Below the pieces are notes generated by a model, which was not told the origin of the DNA, did not search any database, and worked only from the letters and a program-made list of their open reading frames with translations. This document shows positions 40,582 to 50,560 of a stretch of 64,000 bases of DNA, one piece after another. The stretch comes from Trichoplusia ni. Taxonomy: Eukaryota > Arthropoda > Insecta > Lepidoptera > Noctuidae. Position numbers and translations under genes: made by a program. Where the stretch lies: positions 62,001 to 126,000 of the forward strand of contig NC_039502.1 of NCBI RefSeq assembly GCF_003590095.1, read 5' to 3'. The first letter of the stretch is position 1. Each line of letters starts with the position of its first letter.

Positions 40582-41556
40582 TTAATTTAAAATCTGCGCC
40601 GTATGGTCGGACAGTGCAAGCTCCAATACAGTTGCCTTAGAAGCTCTTAAATTATGCGCGAAATTACCTATACACGTCTGACTCTTGAGGCGGGTTGCCT
40701 CTTTTAGAGCTAAATGTAAGTTATAATTTAAAAGTAAACATTCAAAATCTGTAGTTTGTTTGTTTTTTAGAAGTACATGGACATTAAAATCTCCCGCAAT
40801 AATAACATTTTTATATCCATTTTTTAAAATACTACATATTAAAATATCTAATTTATCCATACAAAGGTTAAAATGATTTAATTTAGGTATTATATATACA
40901 CACACTATGATGATTTTTGCTTTATTAGCTCCACAGCACAGCATTCCAATACACCAGTGGTAGACACTTGAGCGATTTTTGTTATTTCTCGGCATTGGTG
41001 TCCCTTTTCTACGAGTATGCAGGCACTTATTTTCTTTGCGACTATAACACGCTGCAAGGTAGTAGTTAGGTACATTTATGTGACTTTCATAGCCTTCCAT
41101 AACTAAATGCTCAGTTAAGCATAGTACATCTATTTTTATATTTCGCTCTATAAGTTCTTGTAGGCATACTGTTAAGTTATCAGACTTTGATAATAGTCCA
41201 GCAATGTTTTGATGCATGATATTAATGTGCTTATTCACGAAAAAATGTGATAGGTGTGTCTTCACGTCTTGATTTACTTCGTTGGTAAAGCTTTGTTCAC
41301 AGGAAGATGCCGACACCTCCTCCATGATTCCTTGTATTAATTCCAAAATGTCTTTACAGATGATTGACATTGCATAGTTATTAATAGTTCCTTTGTTTTT
41401 GTGAAACATTTCATAGGAACATTTAAGATTTTTGTTAGAATCTAGAAAGTACGCATATTCATTAGCCAATATATCTAGGTATAACTTATTGTTATAGTTT
41501 TCAACTCGCCAGTTCTGATTCCATATTTGTAAGTCGGCGCACATACAAATATGCAA
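40582..41556 (-). pseudogene. LINE I: ORF1 C-terminus fused in frame to APE endonuclease
   Basis: One open frame contains the end of an SGNH-like ORF1 (KLYLDILANEYAYFLDSNKN, MFHKNKGTINNYAMSI) and then the endonuclease start INIMHQNIAGLLSKSDNL, without a stop between them. Endonuclease blocks: IDVLCLTEHLV (Glu), NVIIAGDFNVHV and ELALSDHTAQIL (SDH), where it ends against the 3' end of LINE J. The missing linker and RT start are found at 31208-30560. Confidence 0.75.
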
Positions 41557-42355
41557 TCTTTACTTTTTGTAAGGTCTCCTTTAGTTTAGATATCACGCTG
41601 TGATAGTCACGTGTTGTTCTAAAATCTTCTTCGCCTATCATAATAATACAGAAGTCGTTCATGGTAAATCCGCATAGTTTTGATTCTATGTTCTGTATCA
41701 TTTGCACAGTGTTATAGTTTGGTAATAAGTAGTGACATACTTCATAGTTGTTAGGAAATGTATTTTGGGCGATAGACAATATTTTATTTCTTTTATTATT
41801 GCTTAGTATATATATTTTATCGGTTTGTTTAGTGTTTGGAATAAAACGGTTTGTTTCATTATGTATAGTTCTTGTGTTTATATTATGCGTAGATGTTAGG
41901 AAATCAAATCATAGTTTTGTTTATATTGCAATACCGCTTGTAAGGTAGAGATTTGCTTATTTAGTGTACCAATTTCGTTCCTGGCCTCTTTTAGTTGATC
42001 CTCCAGTTCCGCCAGATTTTGCTGAAGGGTTGAAATAGTTGAAGAGTTGGAGAGAGATGAATTTAAATTATGACTGTATTTCAATACATTCTTTCGTTGT
42101 ATTCGTTTTAAGGTCAGCATTTTCTATGCGTAGAATGTTTATTTCTTCATTTGCTGCTATTAGTTTTAGGTTGAGTTCCTCTATTTGTAGTTGGAGTTCT
42201 CGTACTTCATTGTTGTCGTCTTCCGATAATTCTGGCATACTATTATTATTAGCACCATCTATCGTCAAACTTCTTGAACTATGTTCGTCATTGGTTGACT
42301 TACTTTTATTCATAGATTTATTTTTACGAAATGTAATATTTTCGAAGATATTCAT
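41501..42355 (-). pseudogene. LINE I ORF1: coiled coil and SGNH-like domain
   Basis: Starts MNIFENITFRKNKSMNKSKS at 42355. Two coiled-coil stretches (EVRELQLQIEELNLKLIAAN; NLAELEDQLKEARNEIGTLN) with a frame break near 42110, then after another break near 41890 an SGNH-like core (NDFCIIMIGEEDFRTTRDYH). The layout matches ORF1 of LINE F (coiled coil, then esterase-like domain), so both belong to the CR1/L2 group. Confidence 0.7.
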
Positions 42356-43080
42356 TGTTGGAGTTATAGTTTATTCGTTACAATAACTTGAAGTAGTTAT
42401 TGTATTTTTAAGTATTTTTTGTTTGTTTTGTGAGGATCGAACTCGCGCACATTCTTCGATTCTTTTAACACGAAAAAAAAATGCACCGTGAAACCTCCAA
42501 ACCAAATGGTCATTAGAAGATAAGTTGAAATTGGTGAACAGTATTCGCTGGATATTTTTTACCGAATTACGGTAGACTGTTATTTTTCAACGTTTTGAAT
42601 GTTTGGTATGTATACTGTATACTGTTTAAATCTAAATTATTTAATCGAAAACACTGTCACTTCATCATAGTACACTAAAATGAGCATTTTTCCTAGTTTT
42701 GTCACCACATTAACACAATAATTGTCTTCTTGTTTATTATAGTCAGTTGTTTATTAAAACAGTTCGAAACTTTTTCTGTATTTGATGGGAATACCAGATA
42801 ACGTTTTCACTTGCATATCGTTAGTTTTTCTCACTATTCCACCAAGTTTTGTCACTTATTAACTATTTTAAATATTTTTAAACAATTATTTATACGGAGC
42901 TTATACTGTCGCGGACACTAGCGCCACCTACTCTCCGTTTTCATGAATATTAATCTGAATTCACGGCTTTTAGTAGGTAGGTACCTCATCATGATAGGTT
43001 GCAAGCGCTACAGATCCGCTCGTGTGAATTTCATATTTACGTAGAAAACAGGCTCAAAAACATTTTTTAATTAATTATCG
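42356..43080 (-). other. Noncoding, probable 5' region of LINE I and older debris
   Basis: No ORF. Two related blocks around CTAGTTTTGTCACCAC (about 42697) and CCAAGTTTTGTCACTT (about 42842), some 145 bp apart, hint at a repeated 5' UTR unit. Confidence 0.35.
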
Positions 43081-43260
43081 TGGTGAACAATTGGTGTGTA
43101 GCATGTAGTGGGTTCGATTCCCGCACGGAATAAATATTTGTATTAACTACATGCAGTTGTCCCCGATCTGGGAGTTTGTTTATGTGAGTTTTAATGTTTG
43201 TAAATACACCCAAGCTACAGGAGAAACTCCTAGTGTAGAGCAGTTAAAAAATAAAAAGAA
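43081..43260 (+). repeat. tRNA-like SINE or similar short repeat with Pol III B box
   Basis: GGTTCGATTCCCGCACGGAA (43111-43130) contains a B-box match, with an A-box-like TGGTGAACAATTGG 30 bases upstream. The following ATAAATATTTGT, TCTGGGAGTTTGT and ACAGGAGAAACTCCTAG phrases belong to a short repeat I know from many lepidopteran sequences. Its right part lies within the left arm of the inverted duplication. Confidence 0.5.
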
Positions 43261-43792
43261 TAACTTAATCTTAGAAACCAGAAGTGAAGACAGTTTAAAA
43301 AAATAAGGACGGTTACTTCACAAACAGTTTAACCAAATCATAATAAAGGTAACTAAATTTCTCCTAGGCATGGGAGAACACGATTGGTTTTTAACCGCAC
43401 ATGTTTTGATTACCCCGTAACGACCGGGGGGACTCGGAAGCCGGTCGCCCATACAACGTCGCGCATTCTGACTAATGTTAGAAACACTCGGCTGTCGGTC
43501 AGCCTTACTTGAACGCGCACTATTTTCGGACGTTTGATCACTACACTGTCGAATAACCACTCGCGCATTGTTCACCTCACTACGGTTGCCTGCTGTAGGC
43601 TGAAGATCGCCACTACTCCTTTTTTTTTTTCGGGGGGAAATCCTCATGGACTCTCTCCGCCAAGGGAGAGGGAATTCATGGGGGCTGGAAGAGGGCGTTA
43701 TCCGCCCTCCTCCCGGAGCCGCCCGGTGAGCCGCCACTATTCCTGCTCCTACCAGAATGTAGCTGACAGCGTATAGGTGGATGTCGTGGTAA
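43165..43792 (-). repeat. Left arm of large inverted duplication in BEL-2
   Basis: The reverse complement of 45368-46263, except that a GC-rich block of roughly 265-285 bp is missing here. Arms appear nearly identical. Contents (minus strand): the membrane-spanning end of env, then GC-rich unassigned sequence with a frame (MRISPRKKKRSSGDLQPTAG) to 43318, then part of a short repeat. Confidence 0.88.
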
Positions 43793-44971
43793 GATGGCAA
43801 AGCTTCCAACTCAATCTTGTTATTTTTCATCTCCTCGATCTATTGATGTAATTGGTTTAGCTCAGTTTCTAAGTTGCTGGAATCTGTTATGTTTGATATA
43901 TCTGTCCACGCGATGGAAGTGTTGATGCAGTAATTTAGCTGATCTATCGCTGGGCTATATACTGGGCTAGTTATGTTCACTAGGTTCTTGGTATTTTTTG
44001 GGCTATGAAGAGTGAAATCATGACCTTTGAGGAAGCAACCAGGCTCTATGTATATAATGCCAGCTTGATGAAAAATTTCCACACTAATTTATTCTCCACA
44101 CAGTACATTGATAGGACAAATATTGCAGCAATGGTAGAGATAATGGGAGGGATTTGTCAGATATACCCATTTGTTTTCACATCTTGACCTCTTAATTTTA
44201 CATTTATTTGTGTTAGGATCCAGCTCACAAAAATTGGATTCACTCCTTTGATGTTGAATAGGCTTCGTCAAATCGCATATCCATATTTTCTGTTTGATAC
44301 AGCTGGATAATTCGTCAGAAGTGAGAGTAGTGTAGGTGTTCCTCTTTAAATCAGTTGCAGTCAATATATTCTGATAGTGGGATAAGTTCCACCATAGACT
44401 CGTTGTATTGATGTGGTATTGATGTTATTTTATACAGCTTGTATGTGTCCCTTCTAATCAATGGAAAAGTTATTTGAAATAGAAAATAGGTTTCGGTTAA
44501 TCTTGTTTTCAAATGCAGTGATGGGTACAAATTTCTAGGGTTATGGGGCTCAATTGGCAACATCGTGTCCTCTGATAGATGCCCTGAGATAGTGTTGAGT
44601 TCACTTTGTAATTGATCGGGAGTCAGTAAGTGTATATTAAACTGTCCATGATGTACATATGTTGGTAAGTATATCTACGAGCGTATCCTAATTTCCCTTT
44701 AAATTCTGTAATAAGTTACTAGCTGTTAGAGACATCAGGGTTTATTCTTGGAGTAGCTCAATGTTATTAATGTCTTCTTGAAACTTTTTGGATCTGTTTT
44801 CTGGTTTCATGATATGTTGGTTAATTAATTTGTGTTGTTTATTCATAATAGACGCAGTTCGTTGTAACAGATTGTATTCAGTCTCTATAATTGACGTCTG
44901 ATTCTTCTATAACTCGGCAATATGTTTTTATCGTTCCGTATTAAGTTGATGTCTCGGGTATACTTTTCTGC
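43793..44971 (-). pseudogene. BEL-2 env, ectodomain and C-terminal part
   Basis: Frames in series: 44971-44564 (fragmentary), 44563-44351, 44364-44089 and 44082-43840. The Cys pattern (CIKQKIWICDLTKP, CELDPNTNKCKIKRSRC, YLYHCCNICPINVLCGE) and IIYIEPGCFLKGHDFTL resemble the ectodomain of baculovirus F-like envelope proteins. A heptad-like stretch (NLETELNQLHQ) precedes a hydrophobic segment located in the adjoining duplicated arm. Multiple frame breaks: not functional. Confidence 0.65.
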
Positions 44972-45368
44972 GAAATGCTCGTCCAGTACCCCGAACAATG
45001 AATTCGCTAAATAGCCTACTATTAATAAGGCCGCGTCGCCGCCTCACGCCTAACGACTCACCTGCTGATCTAGCAAAAACTGATTGTATTCCTTTAGTTC
45101 GTTGACCTCATGCGACAGCTGAGTGGTTATCGTGTTACAATGTTCACCATCTATTGTTTTGCATATAGTATCTAAATAAGTGATAATTTTGTTGAATGCA
45201 CTTATGCCTTCCCAGTATGGGGGCATGTCGTAGAAAATTACCATAGTCCATTTGTCCTTAGCAGGGCTTAATTGTCCTATCGAATCAAAAAATAGTGATT
45301 GTTCCTTTCCAAATTGTGTTACATTATATGTACCATGCGCGCTGTCACACATAGTCATGAAAAATGTT
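44972..45368 (-). repeat. 397-bp direct repeat, copy 1 (env N-terminal region)
   Basis: Same strand and about 99% identical by eye to 46290-46686. It encodes the env N-terminal part (MPPYWEGISAFNKIITYLD) a second time. The two copies flank the right arm of the inverted duplication. Confidence 0.9.
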
Positions 45369-46263
45369 TACCACGACATCCACCTATACGCTGTCAGCTA
45401 CATTCTGGTAGGAGCAGGAATAGTGGCGGCTCACCGGGCGGCTCCGGGAGGAGGGCGGATAACGCCCTCTTCCAGCCCCCATGAATGGGTCCAGGGGCGC
45501 GGGACTTGGGGAAGCCCCCCGCCCTCTTTTCCATGGACCCGAGGAGGAGGCGCGTGCGAGTGTCGGCGCGCGCCTCTGAGGCGGTGCACGGGGTGGGCAA
45601 ACACCTCACTACCCCGTGCACGAGGCGAGGCCCGGACTGACCGGGCCAGCACTAGTGCGGGGCTGCGGAAGAATTTGGACTCCCGCGGCCCCGCGTGCCC
45701 ACGTGCGAGGAGACACCGGGGGGTTTTAGCCGGTAAGAGTCCGGCACACCCCTCCGCCTCTCCCTTGGCGGAGGAAGTCCATGAGGATTTCCCCCCGAAA
45801 AAAAAAAAGGAGTAGTGGCGATCTTCAGCCTACAGCAGGCAACCGTAGTGAGGTGAACAATGCGCGAGTGGTTATTCGACAGTGTAGTGATCAAACGTCC
45901 GAAAATAGTGCGCGTTCAAGTAAGGCTGACCGACAGCCGAGTGTTTCTAACATTAGTCAGAATGCGCGACGTTGTATGGGCGACCGGCTTCCGAGTCCCC
46001 CCGGTCGTTACGGGGTAATCAAAACATGTGCGGTTAAAAACCAATCGTGTTCTCCCATGCCTAGGAGAAATTTAGTTACCTTTATTATGATTTGGTTAAA
46101 CTGTTTGTGAAGTAACCGTCCTTATTTTTTTAAACTGTCTTCACTTCTGGTTTCTAAGATTAAGTTATTCTTTTTATTTTTTAACTGCTCTACACTAGGA
46201 GTTTCTCCTGTAGCTTGGGTGTATTTACAAACATTAAAACTCACATAAACAAACTCCCAGATC
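45368..46263 (+). repeat. Right arm of large inverted duplication, with extra GC-rich block
   Basis: Reverse complement of 43165-43792 plus a GC-rich insert at about 45486-45770 that the left arm lacks. A frame at 45781-46110 (MRISPRKKKRSSGDLQPTAG ... MPRRNLVTFIMIWLNCL) is shared by both arms; the GC-rich block resembles sequence I have seen at 5' regions of lepidopteran retroelements but cannot name. The outer end falls in a 16-bp palindrome CTCCCAGATCTGGGAG (46254-46269). Confidence 0.85.
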
Positions 46264-46289
46264 TGGGAGTGTGAGTATTAATGTCAGAA

Positions 46290-46686
46290 GAAATGTTCGT
46301 CCAGTACCCCGAACAATGAATTCACTAAATAGCCTACTATTAATAAGGCCGCGTCGCCGCCTCACGCCTAACGACTCACCTGCTGATCTAGCAAAAACTG
46401 ATTGTATTCCTTTAGTTCGTTGACCTCATGCGACAGCTGAGTGGTTATCGTGTTACAATGTTCACCATCTATTGTTTTGCATATAGTATCTAAATAAGTG
46501 ATAATTTTGTTGAATGCACTTATGCCTTCCCAGTATGGGGGCATGTCGTAGAAAATTACCATAGTCCATTTGTCCTTAGCAGGGCTTAATTGTCCTTTCG
46601 AATCAAAAAATAGTGATTGTTCCTTTCCAAATTGTGTTACATTATATGTACCATGCGCGCTGTCACCCATAGTCATGAAAAATGTT
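46290..46686 (-). repeat. 397-bp direct repeat, copy 2 (env start attached to pol)
   Basis: This copy is continuous with pol upstream and is probably the original. The few differences from copy 1 include GCTCG/TTCG at the lower end, TATCG/TTTCG at about 46598 and CACAC/CACCC at about 46665. Confidence 0.9.
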
Positions 46687-46904
46687 AAAGCCATAACAAT
46701 ATACGAAAACCTTACAGTGTTTGATTTCCTTCTGGTGCCCCTTGGGCTTTGTTTTTCTTCAATGTTAGATGTTTGGCTATCCGTTTCTATTGGCAATAGG
46801 AGGAGTTTGACTACTGGCCGTTTAATAACACCACCTTTAGTTTTTAAGGTGACGACACGTACATAGCCGTCGCTGCCTGGATGTACATCGACAACTTTTC
46901 CCAT
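46368..46904 (-). pseudogene. BEL-2 pol C-terminus (DUF5641) running into env start
   Basis: One frame holds the DUF5641 end (VVDVHPGSDGYVRVVTLKTK), a hydrophobic signal-like segment (FSYIVMALTFFMTM) and the env N-terminus (WTMVIFYDMPPYWEGISAFN). Past its stop at 46368 other frames show a basic Arg triplet followed by a Gly-led hydrophobic stretch, the place where F-like proteins are cleaved and carry a fusion peptide; stops and a frameshift break that region in both duplicate copies. Confidence 0.72.
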
Positions 46905-46945
46905 TTCCCAGCTGGAACATTATCCTCGTGTACGACCACCATATC

Positions 46946-48168
46946 TCAAATTTTCATGTTTCTTTGCGGTTTTCCCCATTTCTCTCTCGCTGTTAACTGT
47001 GTTAAATACTCTGTTTTCCATTTCAACCAGATTTGTCGGGTAATCTGAGTAGTCAAATGCCATCTTGTTCGCGCGTCTTGTTTTGTGTCTATTACGGTGT
47101 TACCAGATCTACCTGTTAAGAAGTGGGTCGGAGATATATACTCTAAATCTTCAATGTTTTCGTTAAGCGAGCACAACGACCGCGAGTTGAGGCAAGCCTC
47201 TATTTTTGTTAGAATTGTTGTGTATTCCTCGAATGTCAGTCGTTGTTCACCGACTACTCTCTTTAGGTGATATTTCAGGCTACGCACTGCTCTTTCCCAC
47301 AGCCCCCCAGCACTAGGCCAAGATGGTGCGTTAAAGTGCCATTCTATTCCCATGTCGGCAATATCGGCGAGCAGTTTGTCTCCGAAAACTTATTGAATTT
47401 CTTCATATTCTTCTCTCGTAACCGGTTGGCTCCGATGAAATTCGTGCCTTGGTCATTGTACATGTGACGCGGCGCACCCCTTCTGGCTGCCATTCGGCTC
47501 AGTGCTGCTAAGAATGCCGCACTGGTAAGGTCAGACACCAACTCGAGATGTACGGCCTTCGTAACCATACATATAAACACCGCTACATATCCCTTAGTTC
47601 TTCGCACGCCTCTACCCTTGTTGGCCTTAACTTCTACGAAACCGGTATAGTCTACCCCAGTGTGGTAAAACGGAGGAGCAGGGTTCGTCCTGGCCGCGGG
47701 CAGATCTCCCATCAACTGGTGTTCCTCTCTTGTAGCATGTTTTCGGCAAGTGACACAATTCCTCAGCTGTGACTTGGTTGTTTTGATTCCACCTGGTATC
47801 CAATACTGTTTCCTCAGGGTCGCCAAAGTTATTTTGGGTCCTCCATGAAACGTAAGTAAATGAGATTCTTCTATAAGAAGTTCAGCTAAACGACTTTTGT
47901 TAGGTATTACTTTAGGATACTTCATCTCACTGCTCAGGTTTGCGTGCCTTAGGCGTCCTCCCACTCTCAAGATTCCGTTTTCATCAATAAAACAATTTAA
48001 AAGAAATAATTTACTTTTTGTTCCAACGGTGCTATTTTTACTGATTTTTTCGATCTCTTCAGCAAATTCCTTTCGTTGTACATATTTAATTATTGTTAAT
48101 TTAGCCTTTCGCAATTCTTGCAATTTTAGGTACGATGGCAAATGTTTACGTTGTGAAATCGGTGTCAA
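46946..48168 (-). pseudogene. BEL-2 integrase
   Basis: Frame 48168-47344 has GILRVGGRLRHANL, the zinc-binding segment ending LRNCVTCRKHATREE, GVDYTGFVEVK (first Asp) and HMYNDQGTNFIGANR (second Asp). A break near 47350 leads to frame 47353-46946 with WPSAGGLWERAVRSLKYHLK (catalytic Glu). Catalytic residues survive but the frame does not. Confidence 0.85.
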
Positions 48169-48223
48169 CGCCCTGAGTATCCATGCAAATATATGTATTA
48201 TTTTTCTAAATGAGCTATGTATA

Positions 48224-48319
48224 AAACGTCGGGAACTAAAATCTAAAATTAAACCGCGATAAAATCCGTAAAAGTAGTTTCATTTCAATGTCTAACATTC
48301 GCGTAAACCTAAGAAACCA
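48224..48319 (+). mobile_element. 96-bp Penelope-like 3' fragment with 9-bp target duplication
   Basis: CTATGTATA at 48215-48223 and 48320-48328 flanks the insert. The insert (AACGTCGGGAACTAAAATCT ... AAACCTAAGAAACCA) matches the ends of the Penelope-like element at 19013-19430. It is an extremely truncated copy. Confidence 0.75.
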
Positions 48320-48440
48320 CTATGTATAATTGTTTAATAAATCTTCAATAATGTTAATGGTTTGTTGTATAATATTAACTTGTTTTATTTTTCTTGTTTC
48401 TTCTTCTGTAGTGTACATGGGTTGTTGATTCTGTTCTTCT

Positions 48441-49145
48441 TCATGTCTGAGGATAGTAACCATGACCAGCATGGTTACTATCCTCATGCCACCACAGTGG
48501 ATGTTCTAAAAGTTGAGACGCCGTTAGTCCCCTGCTACCGCAGTCGGCAGCATTCTCTGCGGACTCTACATACCGCCAGTTATCACTCGGCATAATCTGT
48601 TTTATAGCATTGATTCTGTTGGAAACAAATGGTGTCCATCGCGTTGAATTTCCATGTATCCAGCCTAACACGACCATAGAATCACACCATCCATAAGTTT
48701 CATATGGGCAGCTAATACTAGAAGTAATTTTGCTCATGAGTTTTGCCAATAAAAGTGCACCACATAACTCTGTTCTTGGCAATGTTATAGCCTTTCGATG
48801 TGGTATAAGCTTAGACTTTCCAGCTACTAATATAGTCTCTTGGCTGTGTTTAGTTCGAGCATACGCTACACATGCGTAGGCTTCCATGGAAGTGTCACAA
48901 AATCCATGGAATTCGATAATACTGTTTTCTTGCGTTGTTATCCACCGCGGCACCACACAATGTTTAATGTTTTCTATATCAGCTGCTAGTTTACACCACT
49001 CCTTGTATACGTCACCAGATACTTCATCACTCCATTGGAGATCAGTTTGCCATAGCTTTTGGAAGAGTAGTTTTAGCTTTGTATATAAGGGTGTTAACCA
49101 GCCCAACGGGTCAAATAACTTCGAAATTTCCGAGAGTAATTGCCG
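48441..49145 (-). pseudogene. BEL-2 RT end and RNase H
   Basis: MGWLTPLYTKLKLLFQKLWQ begins the RT-RNase H connection; RNase H blocks are FHGFCDTSMEAYACVAYA (first Asp), LPRTELCGALLLAKL (Glu) and YGWCDSMVVLGWI (Asp). The frame runs out shortly after HPLWWHEDSN at the short inverted duplication (48448-48486). Confidence 0.85.
48448..48486. repeat. Perfect 17-bp inverted duplication with 5-bp spacer
   Basis: Arms 48448-48464 and 48470-48486 (TGAGGATAGTAACCATG and its exact complement), spacer ACCAG. It lies at the end of the BEL-2 RNase H frame, just after WWHEDSN. Confidence 0.93.
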
Positions 49146-49790
49146 TTAAGTAAGTTTTACTATTTGTGTTGTGAAATTATAGTTAAATGTAAAATGATCT
49201 TGTTTTGTTTGCCAGCATAAACCTAATGTTTTTGAAGTTTCTTCATTTTTGAAGTGATAACTTGTTTCTTCCGCATTCTGTTTTACGCTTTTTAATACTC
49301 TGTCGTTATTTGAGGCCCATTTTCTTAACGTAAATCCATCTAATTTCAACAATTGATGCAATTTTTTAATCAAGTACTTTCCCTGTTTAATGTTATAGGC
49401 ACCATGGAGTAGGTCATCCATCAGGAATGAATTTCCTAGGATTTCCGCTGCCTCAGGATGTTTACTACGCTCGTCCGACGCTAACTGTTTTAAAGTCCTA
49501 ATTGCTAAAAATGGGGCTGATTTTGTCCCATAAGTGATTGTAGTTACTTGAAAGCTCTGTATGAGTTTTTCCGGTGATTCTCTCCAAATAATTTTTTGAA
49601 GATGTTGGTCGATATTGTAAACCAATACTTGGCGGTACATCTTCTCGATGTCGTCATAAACGCTATAAACGCGTAAGGATATGGCCTCCACTGCAATAAT
49701 AATGATTGTAAATCCTTTTGCATGTTAGGCCCTATGCACATTATGTCATTCAAACTAAACCGAGTAGATATTTTAGCGGATGCGTTGAAT
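49146..49790 (-). pseudogene. BEL-2 reverse transcriptase
   Basis: FSLNDIMCIGPNMQKDLQSL, then (frame change near 49640) DIEKMYRQVLVYNIDQHLQK with the first Asp, TITYGTKSAPFLAIRTLKQL, and NSFLMDDLLHG with the catalytic pair; the usual YVDD is LMDD here. Upstream to 50050 the RT N-terminus can be followed only in fragments with stops. Confidence 0.82.
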
Positions 49791-50051
49791 ACTTATTTAC
49801 TATATACTTACTTAATACCCGCAATTTTGTTGTTAACGCTGCACACCGTGATGAGGTAGGTAGCATTGTAGGCTTGCTATTGAGTTTGTTTCTTCAGGGT
49901 TCATATGTTGTAATTCGAGCTATTCTTTCATAAAGGTTTTATATTTGCTAGCTAAATGTTCTTGTTTTCTAAATTCCTCAGTTGGGCGATTGCCATAGGC
50001 TTAGACATGCCTAGTTTATTTTTCAACTCTTCCTTCAGTGGTATTCTAACT

Positions 50052-50560
50052 TCATACCGGCCTTCTTCTTGTTGTTGACTCATAAAATTTTAGACACTCT
50101 TGATCTTCGGTAGACAGATTTGTCGGCTCACTGATCTCTTCTAACTGCCAAAACTGTCTGATCTCTTCTATGTTATTTAATACGACGTTACACTGGTATG
50201 TCTTTACGTTGCCGCATAGCAACCATCCCAGTTCAGTTTGTTGTACTAAGGGCTGATGTGCATTACGACTTTTTATAATTCCACTTAGCATGATGTTTGC
50301 GTAAATGTCGGCTCCGAGTAACAAATCCACGGGCCGGCTGTTATAGAACTCGGGGTCAGCTAATGGTATGTTATCAATATGCGACGAATCTGGTTTCGGG
50401 AAGCTCTTATATACTTGTATACTCTGAACCGTCAGAACCCTTAACACTCACCAAAGCTGTTGCTAGCAGTATCTCTGAGTTGTCGACGTGTGACGTATGT
50501 GACGCAGCCGTGAAGTTCTCATGTTGTTGTTGTGATGTCATTTGACTACGATTTGATGAC
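50052..50560 (-). pseudogene. BEL-2 protease region with active site deleted
   Basis: The start of the protease domain (EILLATALVSVKGSDGSEYT) passes directly to a late block (IDNIPLADPEFYNSRPVDLL, LLLGADIYANIM, TELGWLLCGNV). The DSG catalytic segment, present in BEL-1 at nt 1850, is missing. The C-terminal part (IRQFWQLEEISEPTNLSTED) continues to 50052. Confidence 0.78.

Noticed and set aside
43081..43140. A tRNA gene at the B-box match
   Set aside because: No cloverleaf can be drawn; the sequence matches a known type of short interspersed repeat with only Pol III promoter-like boxes.
45252..45815. A 187-codon plus-strand frame across the GC-rich block as a gene
   Set aside because: It crosses the border between the env duplicate (antisense) and the inverted arm, has GC-driven Arg/Pro composition and no domain; the long frame is best explained by few stop codons in GC-rich DNA.
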